A DNA stretch of 44,627 nucleotides from F23-D06 sp045130275 (GCA_045130275.1 JBGUPL010000126.1:1-44627); one strand, 5' to 3'. Shown: positions 27,033 to 34,937, counted from the first letter of the stretch. Translations and numbers: made by a program. The notes: a model not told the origin generated them from the sequence alone.

Positions 27033-27047
27033 TGCCAATTTTATGCA
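27033..27047. promoter_or_regulatory. Dyad operator site B (middle of divergent region)
   Basis: TGCCAATTTTATGCA fits TGC-N9-GCA but has no -7 box 11 nt away on either side. It lies 31 bp from site A and 33 bp from site C, about three helical turns each, so it may be an auxiliary site. Confidence 0.5.
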
Positions 27048-27065
27048 CAACAAAAAACATGACTA

Positions 27066-27099
27066 TGCAATGGAATGGCACAGTGTTGGTTTATTTTTG
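27066..27099 (+). promoter_or_regulatory. Dyad operator site C plus promoter for the AAA+ ATPase
   Basis: Dyad TGCAATGGAATGGCA (27066-27080), 11-nt spacer, then -7 box TATTTTTG (27092-27099). The ATG follows 22 nt later at 27122. Confidence 0.78.
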
Positions 27100-27121
27100 C
27101 AGCGTCAAAATTAATGTAATT

Positions 27122-28894
27122 ATGATGAAAAAAAACAACCTTATTCAGATTCTGAGCTTCCTCGCCGTACAGATGGAAGACTCTGAAACGCAATTGATTA
27201 ACGCCATTGCACCGGGCACACTACCGGAATATGAACGGCCAAGACGCCGCAGTGAAAGAAGAGAATCGTTTGTGTCGGACGAGCCTCGTTACAAATCCGA
27301 AATGGTGGATCAAGTGGTACTGAAGAACAAACAGCTTGCTGATTTTTTAGCTGTTACACCGTTACAGGCAGCCATCTTCGTGGCCGGTTTCGCCCAAATT
27401 GTTGACCGCAAGGACTTCGACAAGGACAACATTTGTTCGTTTTTCGGCATCAAAAGCATGGAGTTTCTGATGATGAGAAACGACTTTGAAGAACTGGTGC
27501 GCAAACGCATCTTTTTGGCTGAAACGACACATCAGTTCAGTGAAAGAAACGACTATATTATTAATCCGCAGGTGAAAGAGGCCATTTTCGACGACAAAAA
27601 GTTGGATTTGAAAACGCTTGAAGCACCTGATATTGACCGTTACAAGTTCGTAAACGCAGTTTCGAATCTCATCGAAAGCAGGGAAAACGAAAAAGTTTCC
27701 AGCTTGCGTCTCTTTAGACAAATAGGACCTTTGGAAAAGCAGCACAAAAATCTCACTTTCGTAAAAAACTTCCTCAAACTGAATTTTGACGTAGAAGTTC
27801 GCACACTTTTTTACGAAGTCTGCGACGATTTCGTCACCACTCGTGATCGTGAAAGCGACATAGAGTGTACCCTGAAAGACATTTATGCAGAAACGTGCCT
27901 AAGAATGGATGTGGCCAGAGAACTCAAAGAAGGGGAGCATAAACTGCAAAAAGCTGGCCTCATCGAGGTAACTCAAGGCAGCATGTTTTCCGATGCCTCC
28001 ATCGTTCTCACCGACAAGGGCAAGCAGCTGTTTTTAGAGGAAGACTACGATCTTTTCAGCACCGACGGTCGCAGTCAAAGCTTGATTTACCCTGACAAAA
28101 TCGCCGAGAAAACCATGTTTTACGACAAGGAACTCTCCAAGCAGTTGGAACTTTTCAAGGAGAACCTTGCTGATGAGAAGTTTTTAGAATTGCAGAAGCG
28201 TTTGGAAGAACAAGCCCTGCCGAAGGGCGTTGCCGCTCTGTTTCACGGACTTCCCGGCACTGGCAAGACGGAAACCGCCATGCAGATTGCCCGTGCCACA
28301 GGGCGTGCGGTGTGCCATGTCGATATCAGTGCGGCCAAGACATGCTGGTATGGCGAGAGTCAGAAGCGTGTGAAAGCCATCTTCACCAACTATCGCAAGA
28401 TGTGTGAGAAGGAAAAACTGAAACCCATCCTACTCTTCAACGAGGCCGACGCCTTGTTGAGCAGCCGCCAGAACATCAACAATGCCAGCGGCTCCAGCAG
28501 TGTGGCGCAGACCGAGAACGCCATCCAGAACATCATCTTGGAGGAGATGGAGAAGCTCGACGGCATCCTCATCGCCACCACCAACCTCACCGACAACCTC
28601 GACAGCGCCTTCGCCCGCCGTTTTCTCTTCAAGATCGAGTTCAAGCAACCGACCGCGGAGGCCAAGCAGAGCATCTGGAAGAGCAAGTTGGAGTGGCTCG
28701 CCGACGAGGATTGCCGGACGTTAGCCACGAAGTTCGACTTCTCAGGCGGCGAGATCGACAACATCGTCCGCAAGATCGTGATGGAGGAGGTCTTGCACGG
28801 CACCCGCCCCGCATTGGCAAAAATCGAGGAATTGTGCCGTCACGAGAAGATCGGGAACGGGTGCAACGGGGGAAGTATCGGGTTCCAAGCGTAG
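27122..28894 (+). CDS. AAA+ ATPase with long N-terminal helical region
   Basis: This 590-residue protein has an N-terminal part of about 330 residues with no recognised enzyme motif: helical, a basic patch RPRRRSERR near 40, and a possible winged helix near 255-305. A C-terminal AAA+ module follows. Walker A is GLPGTGKT (376-383). Walker B is ILLFNEAD (436-443), with Asn in place of the usual Asp. The sensor 1 region is IATTNLTDNLD, and an Arg-finger pair lies at about 499-500 in FARRFLF. The architecture resembles ATPases of remodelling or protease-adaptor type. It is divergent from the WYL gene behind dyad site C. I start at ATG 27122 because the longer frame crosses both operators. Confidence 0.82.
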   Translation: MMKKNNLIQILSFLAVQMEDSETQLINAIAPGTLPEYERPRRRSERRESFVSDEPRYKSEMVDQVVLKNKQLADFLAVTPLQAAIFVAGFAQIVDRKDFDKDNICSFFGIKSMEFLMMRNDFEELVRKRIFLAETTHQFSERNDYIINPQVKEAIFDDKKLDLKTLEAPDIDRYKFVNAVSNLIESRENEKVSSLRLFRQIGPLEKQHKNLTFVKNFLKLNFDVEVRTLFYEVCDDFVTTRDRESDIECTLKDIYAETCLRMDVARELKEGEHKLQKAGLIEVTQGSMFSDASIVLTDKGKQLFLEEDYDLFSTDGRSQSLIYPDKIAEKTMFYDKELSKQLELFKENLADEKFLELQKRLEEQALPKGVAALFHGLPGTGKTETAMQIARATGRAVCHVDISAAKTCWYGESQKRVKAIFTNYRKMCEKEKLKPILLFNEADALLSSRQNINNASGSSSVAQTENAIQNIILEEMEKLDGILIATTNLTDNLDSAFARRFLFKIEFKQPTAEAKQSIWKSKLEWLADEDCRTLATKFDFSGGEIDNIVRKIVMEEVLHGTRPALAKIEELCRHEKIGNGCNGGSIGFQA

Positions 28895-28905
28895 AGCCGC
28901 GGCAT

Positions 28906-28933
28906 GTAGAGACGCGCCATGGCACGTCTCTAC
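28906..28933. repeat. Palindromic hairpin element (REP-like)
   Basis: GTAGAGACG (28906-28914) pairs with CGTCTCTAC (28925-28933). The loop region contains GCCATGGC, itself self-complementary. It starts 12 nt after the ATPase stop and ends 2 nt before dyad site D, so it could terminate ATPase transcription. Confidence 0.75.
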
Positions 28934-28935
28934 AA

Positions 28936-28969
28936 TGCCACGCACTGGCACACCCCTGCCCTATCTTTG
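28936..28969 (+). promoter_or_regulatory. Dyad operator site D plus promoter
   Basis: Dyad TGCCACGCACTGGCA (28936-28950), 11-nt spacer, then TATCTTTG (28962-28969) followed by CCGC. It drives the 47-residue gene through the conserved leader. Confidence 0.82.
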
Positions 28970-28993
28970 CCGCGTTTTTCAGTATTCACCAAA

Positions 28994-29009
28994 AGTTGCG
29001 CCCGACACG
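28994..29009 (+). promoter_or_regulatory. Conserved 5' leader core, copy 1
   Basis: AGTTGCGCCCGACACG followed by TATCAGGG, 10 nt before the triple ATG at 29020. It is identical in core to copies 3, 4 and 5 and differs by one base from copy 2. GTTG and CGAC can form a 4-bp hairpin with loop CGCC. Confidence 0.75.
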
Positions 29010-29019
29010 TATCAGGGTT

Positions 29020-29163
29020 ATGATGATGTACACATTAAATTTTCCGAACGGCATGAGCCAGACGTACTCCACGTCCGGCGAACTGATGAACGCAGCGCAC
29101 AAGATGGGCGGCACCGCAAAATCGATAGGCAACAAGACCTACGTGTTCGTGCCGAAGAAGTAG
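29020..29163 (+). CDS. 47-residue small protein of the dyad regulon
   Basis: This short frame begins with three consecutive ATG codons (29020, 29023, 29026) and encodes a 45- to 47-residue basic protein. It has a beta-like start MYTLNFPNGMSQTYSTSG, a helix GELMNAAHKMGG and a final strand IGNKTYVFVPKK. I recognise no family. Support for it being real comes from context: dyad-controlled promoter D, then the conserved leader, then the start codons, then a GC-rich terminator directly after the stop. It could be a small regulator, antitoxin or DNA-binding protein. Confidence 0.6.
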   Translation: MMMYTLNFPNGMSQTYSTSGELMNAAHKMGGTAKSIGNKTYVFVPKK

Positions 29164-29170
29164 AACGAAG

Positions 29171-29193
29171 GGCGGGAGCAAATTCCCGCCTTT
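29171..29193 (+). terminator. Hairpin terminator after the 47-residue gene
   Basis: GGCGGGA (29171-29177) pairs with TCCCGCC (29184-29190) around a 6-nt loop, followed by TTT and AT-rich sequence, 8 nt after the stop at 29163. Confidence 0.65.
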
Positions 29194-29211
29194 AATTAAA
29201 TTGCAAAAGGA

Positions 29212-29910
29212 ATGGAAATTCTGGACGAAACCAAATCTTCCGCAGCCGACTTCACCAACGACCTGAAACTCATCAAGGCCTTACTGCTGCATGTGAACAA
29301 CTGCAGCTGCACGGCCCTTGTTTACAAGCAGAAAATCGCTGATGAGTGGAACTGTATGGAGGGAAAACTTCAGTTTGAAGCCTTCTGGACATTCATCAAC
29401 CCCAATCCGGATGCACCAAGATACGAGTTTTCAAGAATGGGCTTTGTATTTGAGATGCTGTTGCGTTGCGAGAAGGATGAATACGGCAACTTCGTGGACG
29501 TGGGTGCACAACTGAGCCGAAACAAGCATTATCTGTCAGAGCGGTGCCTGTCCGCCATGATGGATCCCGAGACCAAGGAGGTGCCGTTCCTCCAATGCGA
29601 CAAGTCCCTAAGCGAGCTGATAAACGAGGAATTTGGCCTTCCTGTTGTCCCTAAAGAGATCACCTGCGGCATGTTCGCGCTTTGGTTCGCCGTGAAAGTG
29701 GTGTTCGGCCGCCTGTGGTCGTGGTTCTGCTTCGGTGTCCTGGACAACCCGCAGAATTGTTTCACGACCGAAACCGGCGAGGCGGGGTGCAATGTCTTGC
29801 GAGACTTCCTCACCGTGATGGTTGAGACCGACGAAGAAGAACTCATCCCGACAGGGAGGACGTTAGGGGATTATCCGGATTTGGAGGCAGAGGTGGATGA
29901 TTGGAGGTAG
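29212..29910 (+). CDS. Conserved-looking hypothetical protein, 232 residues
   Basis: I do not recognise this protein. It opens with an acidic helix (MEILDETKSSAADFTNDLKLIKALLLHVNN). It contains nine cysteines, among them NNCSCTALVY and FLQCDKSL, and an aromatic, fairly hydrophobic stretch around residues 160-182 (MFALWFAVKVVFGRLWSWFCFGV), followed by an acidic C-terminus. Coding is supported by the long uninterrupted frame and consistent codon use. It has no clear promoter of its own and lies behind the terminator that follows the 47-residue gene, so it may be expressed by readthrough from promoter D. Confidence 0.6.
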   Translation: MEILDETKSSAADFTNDLKLIKALLLHVNNCSCTALVYKQKIADEWNCMEGKLQFEAFWTFINPNPDAPRYEFSRMGFVFEMLLRCEKDEYGNFVDVGAQLSRNKHYLSERCLSAMMDPETKEVPFLQCDKSLSELINEEFGLPVVPKEITCGMFALWFAVKVVFGRLWSWFCFGVLDNPQNCFTTETGEAGCNVLRDFLTVMVETDEEELIPTGRTLGDYPDLEAEVDDWR

Positions 29911-30022
29911 GCTTCGCAAAATCAAAAAAAGTGTATTTTTGCGAAACAGAGACACCTTAATTATTGACCATGAAGAACTTAACGGAAAGAAACGCTATTT
30001 AACCACCTCATTTTTATCACAA

Positions 30023-30056
30023 TGCAATAAAATGGCATACCCTTATTGTAATTTTG
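30023..30056 (+). promoter_or_regulatory. Dyad operator site E plus promoter for the DraG-family gene
   Basis: Dyad TGCAATAAAATGGCA (30023-30037), 11-nt spacer, then TAATTTTG (30049-30056). The ATG is 47 nt further at 30104. Confidence 0.78.
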
Positions 30057-30103
30057 CACCTCTGATTCATTTTTCAAATCAGAACAACTAAAAGTAAGAC
30101 ATC

Positions 30104-30922
30104 ATGTTAGGAGCAATAATAGGAGACACCGTCGGATCGATATACGAATTCGACAACGTCAAAACCACCGATTTCCCTCTGTTTTCGGAGAGAAGTGAAT
30201 TCACTGATGATTCCATTATGAGCTTCGCGGTGGCCGATTGGCTGTTGCGCGACGAGCACCACACCCACAAGGAGCTGGAGGCCTCGATGGTGCATTTTGC
30301 GAACCAATATCGCAACCCGATTGGCGGCTACGGCGGGTCGTTCTACCGGTGGCTGTTCAGCGGCCGCGAGCGCGTGCCCTACAACTCATGGGGCAACGGC
30401 TCGGCGATGCGGGTGAGTGCCGTGGGCTGGGCGTTCGGCACGCTGGAGGAGACCTTGCGGGTGGCGGAGATCTCGGCCGCCATCACCCACAACCACCCGG
30501 AGGGCATCAAGGGGGCGCAGGCAGTGGCCGCCGCCATCTTCCTGGGCAGAACCGGCAAGACCAAAGCGGAGATCAAGGAGTACGTGGAAACGCATTTCGG
30601 CTACGACCTGAGCCGCACCTGCGAGGAAATCCGTCCCGGGTACACGTTTCAGGAGAGTTGTCAGGGCACGGTGCCGGAGTCCATCATCGCCTTCCTCGAC
30701 AGCACGGATTTCGAGAGCGCCATCCGCCTGGCCGTCTCGCTCGGCGGCGACAGCGACACCCTCGCCTGCATCACCGGCGGCATCGCCGAAGCGTACTACA
30801 AGGAGATCCCCGAAGAGATCGCCCGCCAGATGTGGTCCCGCTTGCCGGAGAACTTGCGGGAGATATTGCGAGAGATGAAGGGGGCTTGGGGGTATCCGTT
30901 GGTGGGGAGTGCTGGATTGTAA
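30104..30922 (+). CDS. ADP-ribosylglycohydrolase (DraG/ARH family)
   Basis: This 272-residue protein should remove ADP-ribose from proteins, nucleic acids or small molecules in the cytosol, using two Mg ions. It shows the N-terminal GAIIGDTVGSIYE, the metal-binding TDDS (34-37), NGSAMRVSAVGWA near 98, ITHNHPEGIKGAQA near 127, and the second metal motif GGDSDTLA (214-221) followed by CITGGIAEAYY. The length is typical. It is under dyad site E. DraG-type hydrolases reverse ADP-ribosylation in nitrogen control, toxin immunity and RNA or DNA end modification, any of which would suit a neighbourhood with RtcB and nucleases. The target is unknown. Confidence 0.9.
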   Translation: MLGAIIGDTVGSIYEFDNVKTTDFPLFSERSEFTDDSIMSFAVADWLLRDEHHTHKELEASMVHFANQYRNPIGGYGGSFYRWLFSGRERVPYNSWGNGSAMRVSAVGWAFGTLEETLRVAEISAAITHNHPEGIKGAQAVAAAIFLGRTGKTKAEIKEYVETHFGYDLSRTCEEIRPGYTFQESCQGTVPESIIAFLDSTDFESAIRLAVSLGGDSDTLACITGGIAEAYYKEIPEEIARQMWSRLPENLREILREMKGAWGYPLVGSAGL

Positions 30923-30960
30923 TTTTTTTATAAGACAGGGTGGTGAAAGGAGGAAAGTTG

Positions 30961-30968
30961 TAGTTTTG
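30961..30968 (+). promoter_or_regulatory. -7 promoter box TAGTTTTG
   Basis: Match to TAnnTTTG 44 nt upstream of ATG 31013. No dyad lies at the -11 spacing, so this unit appears not to belong to the shared regulon. Confidence 0.5.
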
Positions 30969-31012
30969 CGGGTGGAAATTCGAAAGTGTTTGTGTGTAAA
31001 TAATAATATGAC

Positions 31013-31687
31013 ATGGAAATCATTGACAAACTGAGAATACTTGTAGAGCGATTAGAGGCGCTTAAACAACTACAAGATTCCGATGTTGATTATTTGAAAG
31101 ACCAGATTGACAAGATAGCGTATGAGGAATTGCCTCTTTTGGTAAATGAAGTCAACAAGTACCAAATCAGCATCTATTATGGTATAGAGCAAAATGAAAA
31201 GGAAAAGGGGACCTTGAGCAAACTTTATGACTTATTGGTACAGGTTGACGCAACTATACATTCAGTGCGCGAACAATTCGGGCTGAATGATTCAGTGGAA
31301 AATCATGAACAATCTTATGAATACGCGGATTCTGGCTTTCACAAAGAAACCAAATCTGATGAATTCACTATTGTTCTACAAGAAATAGCAAAAAGTGCAT
31401 TACGCACACTTGCTATTGATGATTCTGATTCTCGCGTGGTGAGTCTGATGGAAACTATTCTTCTTGGTATTTGTACAGGTAAAAAAGAATCCTTAGTTGT
31501 TGGTTGGGCTTTTACAGAACTTGTTGGTTCTGGTTCTTTTTTAGAGAGGGATACAATTAAAGATATTTACAAGAAGACACAAGATAAATGTCAATTGCAA
31601 ATTTTAGGATTAAAGATTGCCATAGACAATATGCAATATAACTGTAGCGCTGAGGAAACTCTTTCGCAAATTTCAATCTTTTTGTAA
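31013..31687 (+). CDS. Hypothetical helical protein, 224 residues
   Basis: I do not recognise this protein. The first 95 residues look like coiled coil (MEIIDKLRILVERLEALKQLQ, LLVQVDATIHSVREQF). A polar linker follows, and then a helical domain with SLMETILLGICTGKKESLVVGWAFTELVGSG. It is AT-rich compared with the GC-rich DraG gene before it and has its own promoter box without the dyad. It may be a separately acquired gene inside the island. Confidence 0.6.
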   Translation: MEIIDKLRILVERLEALKQLQDSDVDYLKDQIDKIAYEELPLLVNEVNKYQISIYYGIEQNEKEKGTLSKLYDLLVQVDATIHSVREQFGLNDSVENHEQSYEYADSGFHKETKSDEFTIVLQEIAKSALRTLAIDDSDSRVVSLMETILLGICTGKKESLVVGWAFTELVGSGSFLERDTIKDIYKKTQDKCQLQILGLKIAIDNMQYNCSAEETLSQISIFL

Positions 31688-31815
31688 GAAATCTGTTATT
31701 GCAACACTTAATTGACTTACACTCAATATTTTCAATAAAATCCGAAGTGCAAATTAACATCTCATCTTTACAATACATGTAATAATATCGGAATGTAGTT
31801 CTAAAAGTTCCACTC

Positions 31816-31849
31816 TGCCGCAAACCGGCATAGTCTCGCACTATCTTTG
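31816..31849 (+). promoter_or_regulatory. Dyad operator site F plus promoter
   Basis: Dyad TGCCGCAAACCGGCA (31816-31830), 11-nt spacer, then TATCTTTG (31842-31849) followed by CCGC. It is upstream of the conserved leader and the first nuclease paralogue. Confidence 0.82.
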
Positions 31850-31872
31850 CCGCAACTTTAGTATTCACCAAC

Positions 31873-31888
31873 AGTTGCACCCGACACG
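31873..31888 (+). promoter_or_regulatory. Conserved 5' leader core, copy 2
   Basis: AGTTGCACCCGACACG, one base different from the other copies, preceded by AGTATTCACCAAC as in copy 1 and followed by AATTAGGGA, 16 nt before ATG 31905. Confidence 0.75.
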
Positions 31889-31904
31889 AATTAGGGAAAT
31901 TAAT

Positions 31905-32975
31905 ATGAATAATAAGTGCAATATTTTTCAGTATTCTCCCAAGGAATTAACCACAGACGCTTTCTTTGCATGGCTGTTCTACTTTTTGGACAGCGACGAT
32001 GCTTACAACGAATCCAAGCAGATGTTTTTCAGAACACTACTTTTAAAAGACGAGGACAAAACCAAAAACATAGAGAACATCAATGTTTTTCTTCAAACGG
32101 GGAAAGGAAATGGACGTACTGACCTTCAAGTTTCGTTCAATTTTAAAAATGAGACAGAAAGACAGACCATTTTGTTTGAGAACAAAACTTGGTCTGAAAC
32201 ATCTATTAAACAGCTCAATGGATATAAGAGTGATTTTCCAAATTTATATAAATATGTGTTTTTGAAGTTGGGATATATTGGTATTGACGATAGGAATCAT
32301 GCAGATGTTTGTGGCTATGAAATTATCGATTGCTTTAAGGTAAGGGATGCTCTCAAACCTATTCAGAATCTGCATCCAATTCTTGAACAATACTTTGAAT
32401 ATTTGGAAGAAACATTTTGCAAACACATCGAATCTTTTCAAGAAGAACTCTTCAACAAAAAGAATTATGACATTTTGGGTGAGAATCATGGTGAGGCCCA
32501 ACATTATCTGATGGGTATTGTGTTTGACGAACTAAACAAGCACCGCGGTTTTTATAACACATTGCTTTATCAGCAAGGAACAAGCAGCGGAAGGCCGTGG
32601 ACTGAAATAGTTTTCGAAGACAAGGCCGTTTTTTACGACCAAGAAAAAACAATATCCGAAGGTCTTTTCTGGAGGGTGGATTGTCGGCATGGTGAAAGAT
32701 ATTATCTGCGAATAAATCAGTATGCGAGGGTGGTGGACGAAAAAGAACTTCAAAGCATTAAAATGAATAGACTTAAACGTTTACGTGAGATAGCTTCAAA
32801 TATACTTAAAGGCTATCCCAAATTGATCGCCGGAACAACTTCGAACAAGTGGGGTGCGAATGAAAGTGAAGTGGTCATCTTCTTCCTTGATGACAACGAC
32901 ATCTACGAACTCATCAATCGAATTCATGATTTTACATCTGACTTTATGTACCACTACAATAGTGAAATGAGGTAA
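31905..32975 (+). CDS. PD-(D/E)XK nuclease-family protein, paralogue 1
   Basis: This 356-residue protein shows the restriction-endonuclease-like core: Asp73 in NGRTDLQVSF, then Glu92 and Lys94 in ILFENKTWSE, and a following QLNGY motif (Gln103). This matches the D...ExK...Q pattern of PD-(D/E)XK nucleases and has the layout of the PDDEXK_4-like group. The N-terminus FQYSPKELTTDAFFAWLFYFLDSD and the C-terminal half with GRPWTEIVFEDKAVFY are shared with the gene at 39102. It sits behind dyad F and the conserved leader, which suggests inducible expression. The target (DNA or RNA) is unknown. I start at 31905 because the upstream frame is the leader. Confidence 0.78.
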   Translation: MNNKCNIFQYSPKELTTDAFFAWLFYFLDSDDAYNESKQMFFRTLLLKDEDKTKNIENINVFLQTGKGNGRTDLQVSFNFKNETERQTILFENKTWSETSIKQLNGYKSDFPNLYKYVFLKLGYIGIDDRNHADVCGYEIIDCFKVRDALKPIQNLHPILEQYFEYLEETFCKHIESFQEELFNKKNYDILGENHGEAQHYLMGIVFDELNKHRGFYNTLLYQQGTSSGRPWTEIVFEDKAVFYDQEKTISEGLFWRVDCRHGERYYLRINQYARVVDEKELQSIKMNRLKRLREIASNILKGYPKLIAGTTSNKWGANESEVVIFFLDDNDIYELINRIHDFTSDFMYHYNSEMR

Positions 32976-33019
32976 GTTCAATTAACAACACACCACACCT
33001 TATTCAAAATTCATAATTG

Positions 33020-33096
33020 ACTTAACGCTCCGCCGAAAAGCGTCCAACAGAGTAGGCATTAAATATTCAAACAGTTGCGCCCGACACGAACCAGGG
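33020..33096. repeat. Intergenic repeat with leader, copy a
   Basis: The segment from ACTTAACGC to CAGGGA recurs at 40207-40281 after the second nuclease paralogue. It contains an ACGCT/AGCGT inverted pair, the 20-mer GAAAAGCGTCCAACAGAGTA (33035-33054) and leader core copy 3 (33073-33088). Confidence 0.8.
33073..33088 (+). promoter_or_regulatory. Conserved 5' leader core, copy 3
   Basis: AGTTGCGCCCGACACG followed by AACCAGGGA, 11 nt before ATG 33100. There is no dyad promoter just upstream, so this gene may be cotranscribed with the nuclease. Confidence 0.72.
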
Positions 33097-33099
33097 ATA

Positions 33100-33315
33100 A
33101 TGAATATGAACGATTATTATTTTTATGTTGTTCCAAATGAGGAAGATTTAGGATGGGAGTTCACAATTTGTGAACTGATCGAGAGTGAATTTGAAGCACA
33201 TCCTGACAATTTTCCAAACAAGTCCGAAAAAATAGGCTTCTTGAAAGAACTGATTGCCGACATAGAGGAGTGCATTGAGAGGGTGGAGAATGAGGAAGAA
33301 ATGACAGAGGGGTGA
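33100..33315 (+). CDS. Small acidic protein, 71 residues
   Basis: I do not recognise this protein. It starts MNMNDYYFYVVPNEEDLGW, followed by an acidic helical part (ELIESEFEAHPDN, KELIADIEECIERVENEEE). Both ATG 33100 and ATG 33106 are possible starts; the spacing of the conserved leader does not decide between them. The strongly acidic composition would suit an inhibitor or antitoxin-like partner of the nuclease genes on both sides, but that is only a suggestion. Confidence 0.58.
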   Translation: MNMNDYYFYVVPNEEDLGWEFTICELIESEFEAHPDNFPNKSEKIGFLKELIADIEECIERVENEEEMTEG

Positions 33316-33329
33316 ACGGGAGATTTTTG

Positions 33330-33337
33330 TAATTTTG
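33330..33337 (+). promoter_or_regulatory. -7 promoter box TAATTTTG
   Basis: Match to TAnnTTTG followed by CGG, 50 nt upstream of ATG 33388. No dyad lies at the -11 spacing. Confidence 0.55.
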
Positions 33338-33387
33338 CGGAGTAAAAAAAATGCACCAATGGTAACTATTCCAAGTTCAGAAATCCT

Positions 33388-34539
33388 ATGAGAGAAAACC
33401 TTCAATGCTTGTTAAATGACATTAATATCATCCTGCAAAAGGAGAAAGTGAAAAAAGAAGAGAGCCGCAAGCGCGGGGAACGCTTCAATATGTTTGAATT
33501 GTTAGGCATAGCACATTATGAAGTAACCCATTCTAAAATCATTGCTGGTTTTTTGAATCCCCAAGGTTCACACGGACAAGGAGATCTTTTCCTGCGATTG
33601 TTTTTGCAAACAATTGAAAACAAGGATGAAATCAATATAGATACATCCAATGCAAATGTCCATACAGAGTATGATACAGGGAATGGGAGAATAGATATTT
33701 TGATTGAAGATCATGCAGCAAGACATGGAATTATCATTGAAAACAAAGTTTATGCGGGAGACCAGCCTGAACAATTGATCCGATACAACTCTTTTTCTGA
33801 AAAAAAGTATGAAAAAGAAAATTACACTATTTACTATCTTACCCTTTATGGCTATGAGGCAAGTAACAATAGTGCCAAAGGTGTAACCTATAAATGTATT
33901 TCATACTCGGAGCACATCATTAAGTGGTTGCATAAGTGCATCCACGAAAGTGCCACTATGCCGCTTGTTAGAGAGACTTTAGTACAATATTTGAATCACA
34001 TCAAACAATTAACAAATCAAGATATGGATTCCATAAATAAAGAAGCTCTATTAAAAGCAATGGTTGCCAATCCCGAAGCAACGGCAGCTATCTGTAACTC
34101 TCAAGAAGAATACAAAAAGTATGTTTATAGCACTTATGTAAGACCTGAATTTGAAAATTATGCAAAAGAAAAGGGCTTGTTGTTTGAAGATGTCAATATG
34201 TTTTCTGGAAGGGGCGGTAGAGGTTTTTATTTTCGCAAAAAAGATTGGGTATCAGCTGCTATTTGGATTTACACAGATCGGAGCGGAGAATGGGATTTCT
34301 ATTGGGGAATATCAAACTATAATGGAGATTGTATGAAAGTTGATAAAATAAAACTTGACTGTCTAAATAATAAACCGACTGATTCATTTCCTTATGGATT
34401 TGAAGATTTAAAACAATATGCTCACTGGAACCCAGATACGATTTCAGAAATGATTAAAGGCAAATATGTTAAATTTATAACTGATTTAGTGAACAAAGCA
34501 ATCGAAGAATTAGAAAACAAGAAACTTCCCATGCCATAG
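33388..34539 (+). CDS. PD-(D/E)XK nuclease (PDDEXK_4-like)
   Basis: This 383-residue protein has the nuclease core Asp103 in GRIDILIED, Glu118 and Lys120 in IIIENKVYAGD, and Gln129-Tyr133 in QPEQLIRYN, as in PDDEXK_4 proteins. Upstream is the typical FNMFELLGIAHYEVTHSKIIAGFLNP segment that precedes the core in this group. The C-terminal domain is aromatic and may bind the substrate (YFRKKDWVSAAIWIYTDR, WDFYWGISNYNGD). It is AT-rich relative to its neighbours. These nucleases are frequent in defence islands, but the target is not known here. It is not closely similar to the two paralogues at 31905 and 39102. Confidence 0.8.
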   Translation: MRENLQCLLNDINIILQKEKVKKEESRKRGERFNMFELLGIAHYEVTHSKIIAGFLNPQGSHGQGDLFLRLFLQTIENKDEINIDTSNANVHTEYDTGNGRIDILIEDHAARHGIIIENKVYAGDQPEQLIRYNSFSEKKYEKENYTIYYLTLYGYEASNNSAKGVTYKCISYSEHIIKWLHKCIHESATMPLVRETLVQYLNHIKQLTNQDMDSINKEALLKAMVANPEATAAICNSQEEYKKYVYSTYVRPEFENYAKEKGLLFEDVNMFSGRGGRGFYFRKKDWVSAAIWIYTDRSGEWDFYWGISNYNGDCMKVDKIKLDCLNNKPTDSFPYGFEDLKQYAHWNPDTISEMIKGKYVKFITDLVNKAIEELENKKLPMP

Positions 34540-34852
34540 GTTAATAATCCCCTTGCTCACCTCCCTCATCTCTGATTTCCCCCAATATACCTCAGCTATT
34601 GAACCTTGCGTTTCCCGCAGGCTGCCCCATAAATCCTTTTTTCCCCTTTCCCCGCACACCTACGGCGTGCGAATCCACTTTTGTTCGCCCTGTGCTACCA
34701 AGCCCTGCCCCCCTAATGGGGTGCAAGATACATCTTCACTGATCATTATTCATTGTTCACTGCCAACAGGCAGGCCTTTGAGTCTGCCGGGCTCGGTAGT
34801 GACGAAGCGGTACGGAGGCGGTGTCGCAGGCCGTAGGTCTGCGGGCAGCGTA
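34540..34852. other. Gene-free spacer before rtcB
   Basis: Frames here are short and lack normal protein character. The stretch is pyrimidine-rich at first and then contains decayed direct and inverted GC-rich pieces (for example CGCAG/CTGCG around 34825-34843) that look like remnants of the hairpin seen upstream of other dyads. I see no tRNA or conserved gene. Confidence 0.6.
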
Positions 34853-34886
34853 TGCCACGTTTTAGCACACCCGTGTATTATTTTTG
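34853..34886 (+). promoter_or_regulatory. Dyad operator site H plus promoter for rtcB
   Basis: Dyad TGCCACGTTTTAGCA (34853-34867), 11-nt spacer, then TATTTTTG (34879-34886) followed by CCGG. ATG 34938 is 51 nt further on. Confidence 0.8.
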
Positions 34887-34912
34887 CCGGCACAATTTTT
34901 TCATTCATTTAT

Positions 34913-34920
34913 TATTTTTG
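34913..34920 (+). promoter_or_regulatory. Second -7 box TATTTTTG upstream of rtcB
   Basis: A second TAnnTTTG box followed by CAAA, 17 nt upstream of the rtcB ATG and without a dyad. It could give dyad-independent basal expression. Confidence 0.5.
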
Positions 34921-34937
34921 CAAATTCTTAATCAAAA

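Noticed and set aside
30238..30933. 231-residue frame overlapping the DraG gene in another frame
   Set aside because: Its arginine/glycine-rich composition is typical of a shadow frame in GC-rich coding DNA; the DraG frame has clear motifs.
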